From QHCF01 sp003244275 (lineage in GTDB: Bacteria > Actinomycetota > Acidimicrobiia > Acidimicrobiales > QHCF01): 14,954 nucleotides of DNA. Below the pieces are notes generated by a model. The model made no database searches and was not told the origin of the DNA. It saw nothing but the letters and a program-made list of their open reading frames with translations. Below, piece after piece: positions 1-6,266 of this stretch. Position 1 is the stretch's first letter. The number at the start of each line of letters is the position of its first letter. The stretch lies in assembly GCA_036806345.1 (NCBI GenBank), contig DAIROT010000051.1:1-14954 (forward strand), read 5' to 3'. Position numbers and translations under genes: made by a program.

Positions 1-2
1 CT

Positions 3-221
3 CGAGGCCTGGGTGGCCACCTGGTGGTGGAGATAGATCACGAGCCCACCACCGACGACACCCGGCCGACCGGGCGGATCTGGATGGTCCGCCTGCGGCG
101 AGCGGGACGTTCTGTCACCATCGCCGCTGAGCTCGGCCGGCCTTCGGCCGACCACCTGGCTGGTCAGATTGAAGACCTGCTCAAGTCCCAGCCGCGAGCG
201 AAGGGAGGCGCCATCGAGTAG
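3..221 (+). CDS. Unidentified protein, C-terminal part or small ORF
   Basis: I do not recognise this product. The frame is open from the first bases of the window to a TAG at 219-221, so it may be the end of a longer gene that starts outside. If it starts inside, the first candidate is a GTG at 24, giving 65 residues, but no clear Shine-Dalgarno sequence precedes it. The protein is hydrophilic, with a strand-like segment (GRIWMVRLRRAGRSVTIAAE) followed by a probable helix (SADHLAGQIEDLLKSQ), the look of a small folded domain. It has no signal peptide or membrane segment. It runs towards the decayed sigma-factor remnant, with only six bases between the two stops. Coding status is uncertain, because the downstream DNA is clearly degraded. 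Confidence 0.4.
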   Translation, partial: RGLGGHLVVEIDHEPTTDDTRPTGRIWMVRLRRAGRSVTIAAELGRPSADHLAGQIEDLLKSQPRAKGGAIE

Positions 222-227
222 ACCGAC

Positions 228-560
228 TCACGGAGCCTGGTGGGGAATTCCGTGAACGAACCGGTGGGGAATAACGGCGGCGTCGACACCGGGTACATCC
301 GACGCGATGTCAGGCTCGGTAAGGTCCGCCACGAAGCGCAACACGACCGCCTGGCGCTGGCGCGCCGGCAGGGACCACACCGCCTCCCACAGGTCCGGAT
401 CCGTCGGTACCGGCTGGACCAGTCCGACAGGACGCGCCAAGAGGCGACGTTCCAGGCTCTGCCGGCGTATCGACCGGGGCAACACGTTCAACGCCACCCG
501 GTAGACCCAGTCGGACCGCGACTCGAGCCGCTGCAACCTGCCCCAAGCGCAAAAGGCCGC
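228..560 (-). pseudogene. Remnant of an ECF (extracytoplasmic function) sigma factor
   Basis: The minus-strand frame reads like the middle and end of an ECF sigma factor. It has a region-2 tail (SDWVYRVALNVLPRSIRRQS), a variable linker rich in R, L and P, and then a region-4 start (LPARQRQAVVLRFVADLTEP). An intact member would have about 60 more N-terminal residues carrying regions 2.1 and 2.2. Here the homology stops near 560 and glnB ends at 616, with no ATG, GTG or TTG start close to the homology. The region-4 helix-turn-helix that should follow (of the form DIAxxLGVxxGTVKSR) is degraded to DIASDVPGVDAAVIPHR before the stop. It is therefore missing its head and has lost its DNA-binding helix. 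It lies 3' of glnB on the same strand and is probably not translated. The family assignment is by pattern recognition. Confidence 0.72.
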
Positions 561-615
561 ACGCCGCCTGCGGACCGGAATGATCGACAGGAAGCTGGCA
601 GGGAAGTGCGGAGCC

Positions 616-954
616 CTACAATGCGTCGCTCCCGCGCTCGCCGGTTCGGATGCGAACGATCTCCTCCACCGGCACGCTCCAGATCTTGCCGTCGCCGATC
701 TTCTCGGTGCAGGCGGCCTTGGCGATGGCGTCGATGACCATGGAGGCATCGAGGTCGTCCACGACCAGCTCCAGGCGGATCTTGGGAACAAAGTCCACCG
801 TGTACTCGGCGCCCCGGTACACCTCGGTGTGACCCCGCTGGCGCCCGAAGCCCTGAACCTCGCTCACGGTCAGGCCGTTGATCCCGTGCTCCTGGAGAGC
901 TGTCTTGACCTCGTCGACCCGGAACGGCTTGATCACGGCGGTGATGAGCTTCAC
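616..954 (-). CDS. glnB: Nitrogen regulatory protein P-II (GlnB/GlnK type)
   Basis: This is a 112-residue trimeric P-II signal protein, the same length as E. coli GlnB. It senses 2-oxoglutarate, ATP and ADP and, in the AmtB-linked (GlnK) type, blocks the ammonium channel when nitrogen is plentiful. The T-loop GFGRQRGHTEVYRGAEY ends in Tyr51, the residue modified by nucleotidylylation (adenylylation in studied actinobacteria). The C-loop has IGDGK (86-90) with Lys90, and RIRTGE keeps Arg101 and Arg103 for nucleotide phosphate. Residue 84, usually Gly in TGKIGDGK, is Glu here. The start is GTG at 954: it overlaps the amtB stop by four bases and has a strong GAGGAGG seven bases upstream inside amtB. 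This implies translational coupling. Overlap with amtB makes a GlnK role likely. Confidence in the family is very high. Confidence 0.97.
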   Translation of the reverse strand: MKLITAVIKPFRVDEVKTALQEHGINGLTVSEVQGFGRQRGHTEVYRGAEYTVDFVPKIRLELVVDDLDASMVIDAIAKAACTEKIGDGKIWSVPVEEIVRIRTGERGSDAL

Positions 955-2342
955 GACTTGACCTCCTCGGTCGACGCCGGCGTGGTACCCGAGGTCTTGC
1001 CGGTGAGCGTCTGGTGGACGCTGCCCAGCACCGATTCGAAGTCGTAGGCGCTCTCGTCGTGCTGGCTCAAATCTAGCCCGAGCTGTTCGTCCTCGTCGTT
1101 CAATCTCAGACCCATGACCTTGTCGACCAGCTTGGCCAGGATGTAGGAGACCACCAGGGAGTAGAGGGCGACGCAGACGACGGCGATGGCCTGGTGGTAG
1201 AGCAGCTTGCCTCCCCCTCCGTAGAGCAGGCCGTCAGCCCCGAAGCTGTTGAAGGCGGTGGTCCCGAGGAACCCGATGGCCAGGGCCCCGATCACGCCAC
1301 CGACGAAGTGGACGGCCAGGACATCGAGAGCATCGTCGAGGCCGAGGCGGAACTTTACTGAGCACGCCAGGGCACAGATGGCTCCGGCCAGGATCCCGAT
1401 AATGGTGGCTCCGAGGAGGTTGACGAACCCGCAGGACGGGGTGATGGCGACCAGACCGGCGACGGCGCCCGAGGCACCGCCGAGGGTGGTGGACTTGCCG
1501 TTGCGGAGCTTTTCGACCGCGATCCAGGCGAGGATGGCGGCGGCGGTGGCGGTGTTGGTGTTGACGAAGGCGTGGGCGGAGAGGTTGTTGGCGCCCAGCG
1601 CCGAGCCGGCGTTGAAGCCGAACCAGCCGAACCACAGCAGGCCGGCACCGAGCACGGTGAACGGCAGGTTGTGCGGCTTCATGGTCATCTTGGGCCAACC
1701 CGCACGGTTGCGTTTCGTCTTCCTTAACGCCAACAGGATTCCCAAGCCACCCATGGCGGCGTTGATGTGGACGACCGTCCCTCCGGCGAAGTCGAGGGCG
1801 CCGAGCTTGTAGAGCCAGCCGTTGGGGGAGAAGACCCAGTGGGCGACGACGGCGTAAACGAAGATCGACCACAGCACGATGAAGACGCAGTAGGCACCGA
1901 ACTTCAGGCGGTCGGCGGTCATCCCGGTGATCAGCGCTGGGGTGATGACGGCGAACATCATCTGGAAGACCACAAACACGATGGGGTCGATGGTCTGGGC
2001 GCCCGCCCCTACGTAACCGGGGACGATCTCCTTGTCGATGTTGGCCAGGCCGGCGAAATGGACTCCTCCGACGAGCCCGTTGAGGTCGTTGCCGAAGGCC
2101 AGGCTGTAGGTCAACCACACCCACAGGACCCCGACGATGCCGAGCACCACCCAGTTCTGCATGAGCATGCCGAGCGCGTTCTTTCGCCGGACCATGCCGG
2201 CATAGAACAAGGCCAGGCCGGGCGTCATGAGGAGCACCAACGCGGCGCTGGCCAGGATCCAGGCGTTGTCACCGTTGCTGATGTTGCCCTTGTCGGGCGC
2301 GAATGCGGCCATGGGCAGGTTGGCCGCGAGGACATGGAACAA
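951..2342 (-). CDS. amtB: Ammonium transporter AmtB
   Basis: This is an ammonium/ammonia channel of the Amt/MEP/Rh family in the cytoplasmic membrane, 463 residues with about eleven hydrophobic segments. The family signature is DFAGGTVVHINAAMGGLG (184-201). The two pore histidines are His192 in that motif and His345 in VLAVHFVGGVIGAL. FGWFGFNAGSALG (238-250) matches the pore helix near the phenylalanine gate. The C-terminal tail after MGLRL (410-414) is acidic and about 50 residues long, the cytosolic part that docks P-II. I chose the TTG at 2342 because AGGAGG lies seven bases before it. An ATG at 2312 would shorten the protein by ten residues and lacks such a site. There is no long cleavable signal peptide. 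It is the first gene of an operon with glnB, behind a GlnR-like box. Confidence 0.98.
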   Translation of the reverse strand: MFHVLAANLPMAAFAPDKGNISNGDNAWILASAALVLLMTPGLALFYAGMVRRKNALGMLMQNWVVLGIVGVLWVWLTYSLAFGNDLNGLVGGVHFAGLANIDKEIVPGYVGAGAQTIDPIVFVVFQMMFAVITPALITGMTADRLKFGAYCVFIVLWSIFVYAVVAHWVFSPNGWLYKLGALDFAGGTVVHINAAMGGLGILLALRKTKRNRAGWPKMTMKPHNLPFTVLGAGLLWFGWFGFNAGSALGANNLSAHAFVNTNTATAAAILAWIAVEKLRNGKSTTLGGASGAVAGLVAITPSCGFVNLLGATIIGILAGAICALACSVKFRLGLDDALDVLAVHFVGGVIGALAIGFLGTTAFNSFGADGLLYGGGGKLLYHQAIAVVCVALYSLVVSYILAKLVDKVMGLRLNDEDEQLGLDLSQHDESAYDFESVLGSVHQTLTGKTSGTTPASTEEVKS

Positions 2343-2381
2343 GGGAGCCCCTCCTTCGAGTTCGTGATCGAGGACGCCGGT

Positions 2382-2387
2382 ACCCTA
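2382..2387 (-). promoter_or_regulatory. Candidate -10 element of the amtB-glnB promoter
   Basis: On the minus strand the sequence reads TAGGGT, close to actinobacterial -10 elements, about 40 bases before the amtB start. The -35 position falls inside the GlnR-like box, so the promoter probably depends on an activator. It was found by eye. Confidence 0.45.
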
Positions 2388-2397
2388 CGGGGGCGGT

Positions 2398-2435
2398 GTT
2401 TCGGTGCCGGGTCCTCGATGTTTCGGGACGGTTAA
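2398..2435 (-). promoter_or_regulatory. GlnR-like operator upstream of amtB-glnB
   Basis: Read on the minus strand, four five-base blocks are spaced by exactly six bases: TTAAC, GAAAC, GACCC, GAAAC. Published actinobacterial GlnR sites follow gTnAC-n6-GaAAC repeated twice. Both GAAAC blocks are perfect, the first gTnAC block matches except its first base, and the second gTnAC block is poor. The box lies 56 to 93 bases upstream of amtB, overlapping the expected -35, the usual place for GlnR activation. GlnR is an OmpR-type nitrogen regulator, and amtB-glnK is a classic target in Streptomyces and mycobacteria. No glnR gene is in the window. Confidence 0.7.
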
Positions 2436-2728
2436 TAACACCCGTCGGGGCTCCGAGATCGTCCGCCGCCGTGCCTCTGAGACTCGCCATCGCCCTCGCT
2501 GCGAGACGTTCACCCGCGCCCCGGTGCCCGTGTGGACAGCAGCCAGCCCTGTCTCCGGGACCTACTCGACGAAGACGGTGACTGACGCGTGGAACTCCGG
2601 TGGCAGGCAGCTTCGACCTGCATTCGAGCCGGTCGCTGAGCGTCATCATCCGATCATCACAGGGGGTCGAGCCCGTCGGGTCTGTCGAGCCGGTCGGTCT
2701 AACCGCGCCACCTATGGCCATGCGACCG
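2436..2728. other. Non-coding stretch without a recognised gene
   Basis: I see no credible gene on either strand. Several open frames cross it, but none has family-like sequence or a convincing start. The only structure noticed is an imperfect tandem repeat at 2666-2700, two copies of about 17-18 bases beginning GTCGAGCC. It joins the amtB operator to the gene remnant at 2729 and is probably decayed DNA. Confidence 0.5.
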
Positions 2729-2943
2729 TCATCGACGCCAGACGTTGACGGTCGCGGGGTTGTGAAGCGGCTGGTCGCCGGGACCCTTGACGTAGGGCCG
2801 AATCCAGCGGGGGCATGGCGACCCTGAGATGCGTACCCCTGCTGACGCCAGTGACCTTGAACCATCCAGCGATGGTCCCACTTGACGCCTCTGGTGTCGG
2901 CCGACGACTGCCCCGCAGGTCTTCGCAGCGTCACGACTCGAAG
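2729..2943 (-). pseudogene. Frameshifted C-terminal remnant of an unnamed actinobacterial protein family
   Basis: Two minus-strand frames joined at a run of five G (plus strand 2809-2813) give one sensible protein tail. It reads RVVTLRRP, a polar spacer, then HRWMVQGHWRQQGYASQGRH in the first frame. It continues RWIRPYVKGPGDQPLHNP and VNVWRR, stop at 2729-2731, in the second. I recall the pattern HRWxVxGHWRxQ followed by WIxPYVKGP at the C-terminus of many uncharacterised actinobacterial proteins, but cannot name the family or a function. Adding one base to the run restores H-A-P-R-W-I-R. No plausible start or N-terminal domain is visible upstream, so it looks truncated as well as shifted. 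A sequencing error in the run could explain the shift but not the missing head. Confidence 0.6.
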
Positions 2944-3088
2944 CCCTGCCATACCAGTTCCCGGACCGCAGACTCCGGGTCCAGTGATACAGAGCGTGCG
3001 TTCAGGGGTTGGTTGCACCCGAGAAGGCGGCCTCTGCGCGATGCGTCGGCATGCTCTTTGGCGTGCTCACCGCTGAGACGCTGGTACC

Positions 3089-3114
3089 TGGTCGGTGGAT
3101 ATCCCACCTGACCA
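3089..3114 (-). terminator. Hairpin just downstream of tRNA-Ile, possible terminator
   Basis: Thirteen bases past the tRNA 3' end, minus-strand arms TGGTCAGGTGG and CCACCGACCA pair with one bulge across a short loop around GATAT. There is no T tract, so it would be an atypical terminator or a processing signal. Confidence 0.4.
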
Positions 3115-3126
3115 ACCACTTTGCGG

Positions 3127-3200
3127 TGGGGCTACCTGGAATCGAACCAGGGACCTCAGCATTATCAGTGCTGCGCTCTAACCGGCTGAGCTATAGCCCC
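3127..3200 (-). tRNA. tRNA-Ile (anticodon GAT)
   Basis: The minus strand folds as a full cloverleaf of 74 nt. It has acceptor GGGGCTA with TAGCCCC, D stem GCTC/GAGC, anticodon stem CAGCA/TGCTG with loop CTGATAA (anticodon GAT), T arm CCTGG-TTCGATT-CCAGG and discriminator A at 3127. The CCA end is not encoded (the next bases are CCG). It decodes AUC and AUU isoleucine codons. A tRNA-Ile after gyrA and the DUF3566 gene is the arrangement in mycobacteria and relatives. There tRNA-Ala usually follows, but I find none downstream here. Confidence 0.97.
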
Positions 3201-3267
3201 GAACGGACCGGTAAATCCGGCGTCTCGGGCCACCGACGCTACACCAGCCTCACGTTGCTCCTGCGGA

Positions 3268-3741
3268 TCATCTGCCTTCCACCCGAAAGCGTAGGCCACC
3301 CACCACATCGCTCACCAGGTTGTAGACCACCGCCATGACCACGGTGGCCACTGTGCCGACGCCGACCAGAACCAGGCCGATCAGGAATGCCGACAGCAGC
3401 AGCTCAGAACCTACCAAATGGAAGCTCTGGTAACCAAACGCCTGGTTGATCAGGTGGTCCAGACTGCCGATCGCCCCCAGCACGGACGCCGCCACCCAAA
3501 GCACAATCCCGGCCACCAAGACGGTGATGAGCATGGTCAGGTTGAAAACCAGCGAGAAGGCACCCACCGTCTTGACATCCACCCGACGCAGGGTGCGCAG
3601 CTGCCCTGCCTGACGGTGGACCTCAGTCAGCGAATCCGTCACCGCCCGGACTCCCAACCAACCCCTGCTCCCTGATCCGCCTCCAGGACCATCCCTCGCA
3701 TCTACTGGCACCCGGGACACAGATGCTCTCATCTCATGCAT
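3268..3741 (-). CDS. DUF3566 family transmembrane protein
   Basis: This is a small membrane protein of the DUF3566 family (the Rv0007 type in Mycobacterium), 157 residues, of unknown function. About 45 polar, glycine-rich N-terminal residues precede the domain start LRRVDVKTVGAFSLVFN. Two long hydrophobic stretches follow: about residues 60-90 (LVFNLTMLITVLVAGIVLWV) and 113-142 (LLLSAFLIGLVLVGVGTVAT). The end, YNLVSDVVGGLRFRVEG, is the typical closing motif. The ATG at 3741 shares one base with the gyrA stop (TGATG), so translation is probably coupled to gyrA. A second in-frame ATG lies three codons in. The gene is consistently placed after gyrA in actinobacteria, and a link to the envelope has been proposed for relatives. 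Family assignment is firm; function is not. Confidence 0.88.
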   Translation of the reverse strand: MHEMRASVSRVPVDARDGPGGGSGSRGWLGVRAVTDSLTEVHRQAGQLRTLRRVDVKTVGAFSLVFNLTMLITVLVAGIVLWVAASVLGAIGSLDHLINQAFGYQSFHLVGSELLLSAFLIGLVLVGVGTVATVVMAVVYNLVSDVVGGLRFRVEGR

Positions 3742-6245
3742 CAGGAGAGCCCCTGGGGAACAGCGTCGGACTCCTCGGCCACCGCCAGGACCAGCGCTAC
3801 CGACGCCACACTCTGGCCGATATCCATCTGCATGATTCGCACCCCCGTGGCGTCCCTTCCCTGAGACGGAATCTCCCTGGCGGTGGTCCGGATGGTCACA
3901 CCCGACGAGGACACCAGCAGCAGGTCGTCCTCCAGGGAGACCATGAAGGCAGCCACCACCGCCCCCCGCCGGGCGGTGAGGCGGATGCCCCGTACCCCCT
4001 GGCCACCCCGGGTCTGGGAATGGAAGCGCTCCAGCTTGGTCCGCTTCCCGTAGCCGGCGTCAGTCACCAGCAAGATGTCGACCTCGTCCCGGGCCACGTC
4101 GCAGGACACCACCTCGTCGTCGGGCTTGAGACGCATGCCCCGCACCCCGGCCGCGTCGCGGCCCATGGGACGGACGTCGTCCTCGCTGAAGCGAATGGTC
4201 ATGCCCTGCCGGCTGACTAGGAAGACGTCATCTACCCCCGCCGTCTGGATGACCCGCACCAGCTCGTCACCGTCCCGCAGGCTGATGGCAATGAATCCCT
4301 CACGCCGAGACTTGTCGTACTCGGCAAAGGAGGTCTTCTTGACCTGCCCCAGCCGGGTGGCGAAAACCAGGAAGCGATCGTCGGGATAATCACGGGTGTC
4401 GACGATGGCCTGGATGGTCTCGCCAGCGGCCAGGGGCAGCAGGTTGACGATAGCGGTACCCCGAGCGGTGCGCTCCTTCATGGGGACCTCGTGGGCCTTG
4501 AGCCGGTAGACCCGCCCCCGGTTGGAGAAGAACAGCAGGTAGGCATGGGCGGTGGTGTGAATTATGTGACTGACCAGGTCCTCCTGCTTGAGGCGGGCTC
4601 CCTGCACTCCCCGGCCTCCCCGTCCTTGGGTCCGAAAGGCCCCACTGGCCATGGTCTTCACGTAACCCGCCCGGGTCATGGTGACCACCAGATCCTCGTC
4701 GTCGATCAGATCCTCGGCCCCCAGCTCGCCGGGATCGAAGATGACCTGAGACCGCCGGGGCTCAGCAAAATTGGCCTTGACCTGGCCCAGCTCATCCTTG
4801 ATGACCTGACGCAGCCTGGCCTCGTCACCGAGGATGGCCTCCAGCTCGGCAATGGCCCGGCGCAGCCGGGCCATCTCATCCTCCAGCTCGGCCCGACCGA
4901 GGCGGGTGAGGCGGCCCAGGGTCATGTCCAGGATGTGATTGGCCTGGACCTCACTGAAGCCGAACGGTTCGGCCATCAGGCCCTGGCGGGCGGCGGCCCG
5001 GTCGGCCGAGGCCCGGATCAAAGTGATGATCGCATCCAGCTGATCTAGGCAGGACAACAGGCCCTCGACGATGTGGGCCCGATCCAGGGCCTTGGCCAGC
5101 CGATGGCGGCTGCGCCGGGTCACCACCTCGACCTGGTGGGCCACATAGGCGGAGAGGGCCCCGGCCAGGTTCAAGGTCCGGGGGACCCCGTCCACCAAGG
5201 CGACCATGTTGACCCCGAAGCTGGTCTGCATGGGAGTGTGCTTGTAGAGATTGTTGAGCACGACGTGGGCGTTGGCGTCCCGCTTGAGATCGATCACCAG
5301 CCGGGTACGCCGGCCGGCCGAGTCATTCTGTGCGGCCCTGATGCCCTCCAGGTCCCCCGAGCGAACCAGCTCGGCAATCTTCTTCTCGATCCCCTCGACC
5401 GATGTCTGGTACGGAATCTCGGTCACCACGATACGCTCTCCGCCCCCCCGCGTCGTCTCGATCTCAGCCACCGCCCGAACCTTGATCGATCCCCGCCCCG
5501 TCCGGTAGGCGTCGAGGATGCCGGCCCGACCAAGGATCAGGGCCCGGGTGGGGAAGTCGGGACCCTTGACGAAGGCCATCAGGTCGTCAGGGGTGGCCTC
5601 GGGATGGTCGATCAGGTGGGTGGTGGCGTCGATCACCTCGGCCAGGTTGTGCGGTGGGATGTTGGTGGCCATGCCCACGGCAATGCCCTGGGAGCCATTT
5701 ACCAACAGATTCGGGAATCGGGCCGGCAGCACCAGCGGCTCAATCTCGCTGCCATCGTAGTTAGGGGTGAAGTCGACGGTGTCCTCGTCGATCCCGGCCA
5801 TGAGCTGCATGGCCAGCGGATCAAGGCGACACTCGGTGTAGCGAGAGGCAGCTGGGCCGGTGTCGGGATCAGGGGATCCGAAGTTGCCATGGCCGTCGAT
5901 CAGGGGATGGCGCAGGCTGAAGTCCTGGACCATGCGGGCCAGCGCATCGTAGATGGCGCTGTCCCCATGGGGATGGAAAGCCCCCATGACGTCGCCCACC
6001 ACCTTGGAGCACTTGACGTGCGGTCGATCGGGGCGCATGCCGGCGATGAACATCGAATAGAGGATTCGCCGGTGCACCGGCTTGAGCCCGTCCCTGGCGT
6101 CGGGTAGAGCCCGGGAGACGATGACTGACATGGAGTACTCAAGAAAGGAGCGCTCCATCTCCTCTTGTATCTCGATGGGCTCTATGGATCCAAAAAGGAG
6201 ACTTTCCTGGCCACTCCCGTCGCGCCCACTCCCGTCAGTGCTCAT
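3741..6245 (-). CDS. gyrA: DNA gyrase subunit A
   Basis: GyrA is the breakage-reunion subunit of type IIA topoisomerase. With GyrB it adds negative supercoils ahead of the fork. Residue numbers here count from the upstream TTG. Catalytic Tyr139 sits in AASRYTECRL. The quinolone region HPHGDSAIYDALARM has Ser99 and Asp103, matching E. coli Ser83 and Asp87, the drug-sensitive form. The C-terminal beta-pinwheel holds a GyrA box QGRGGRG (543-549), which identifies gyrase rather than ParC, and a second similar motif QTRGGQG (747-753). I prefer the ATG at 6245 (834 residues), with GGAAGG about 11 bases upstream. The in-frame TTG at 6254 (837 residues) sits too close to that site. It lies 21 bases after the gyrB stop, so the two genes form one operon. 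Confidence 0.99.
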   Translation of the reverse strand: MSTDGSGRDGSGQESLLFGSIEPIEIQEEMERSFLEYSMSVIVSRALPDARDGLKPVHRRILYSMFIAGMRPDRPHVKCSKVVGDVMGAFHPHGDSAIYDALARMVQDFSLRHPLIDGHGNFGSPDPDTGPAASRYTECRLDPLAMQLMAGIDEDTVDFTPNYDGSEIEPLVLPARFPNLLVNGSQGIAVGMATNIPPHNLAEVIDATTHLIDHPEATPDDLMAFVKGPDFPTRALILGRAGILDAYRTGRGSIKVRAVAEIETTRGGGERIVVTEIPYQTSVEGIEKKIAELVRSGDLEGIRAAQNDSAGRRTRLVIDLKRDANAHVVLNNLYKHTPMQTSFGVNMVALVDGVPRTLNLAGALSAYVAHQVEVVTRRSRHRLAKALDRAHIVEGLLSCLDQLDAIITLIRASADRAAARQGLMAEPFGFSEVQANHILDMTLGRLTRLGRAELEDEMARLRRAIAELEAILGDEARLRQVIKDELGQVKANFAEPRRSQVIFDPGELGAEDLIDDEDLVVTMTRAGYVKTMASGAFRTQGRGGRGVQGARLKQEDLVSHIIHTTAHAYLLFFSNRGRVYRLKAHEVPMKERTARGTAIVNLLPLAAGETIQAIVDTRDYPDDRFLVFATRLGQVKKTSFAEYDKSRREGFIAISLRDGDELVRVIQTAGVDDVFLVSRQGMTIRFSEDDVRPMGRDAAGVRGMRLKPDDEVVSCDVARDEVDILLVTDAGYGKRTKLERFHSQTRGGQGVRGIRLTARRGAVVAAFMVSLEDDLLLVSSSGVTIRTTAREIPSQGRDATGVRIMQMDIGQSVASVALVLAVAEESDAVPQGLS

Positions 6246-6266
6246 CGTACTCAAGCCCTTCCACCG

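Noticed and set aside
240..737. 165-residue plus-strand open frame
   Set aside because: It is the antisense of the sigma-factor remnant and of the glnB end. Its composition is arginine-rich and patternless, whereas the minus-strand frames show recognisable families.
561..791. N-terminal part of the 187-residue minus-strand frame that includes the sigma remnant
   Set aside because: Most of it overlaps glnB in another frame and does not look like a sigma factor. I limit the remnant to the part with region-2 and region-4 similarity.
2531..2539. Isolated DnaA-box-like TGTGGACAG
   Set aside because: One mismatch, no neighbouring boxes and far from the origin spacer. It is expected by chance in this amount of sequence.
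2666..2700. Imperfect two-copy repeat starting GTCGAGCC
   Set aside because: Only two diverged copies in degraded DNA, with no nearby gene start or known motif. Noted in the feature for 2436-2728, but not counted as a signal.
2269..3018. 249-residue minus-strand frame as a whole gene
   Set aside because: It runs into the amtB start in a different frame. Only its part near 2810-2940 looks protein-like, and that continues in another frame, so a single intact gene is not supported.
3127..3200. tRNA-Ile as an integration (att) site for a mobile element
   Set aside because: Broken genes lie downstream, but I found no second copy of the tRNA 3' end and no integrase in the window.
5073..6107. 344-residue plus-strand open frame opposite gyrA
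   Set aside because: A shadow of gyrA in high-GC DNA: rich in G, H, V and D, with no family motifs. The gyrA strand is unambiguous.
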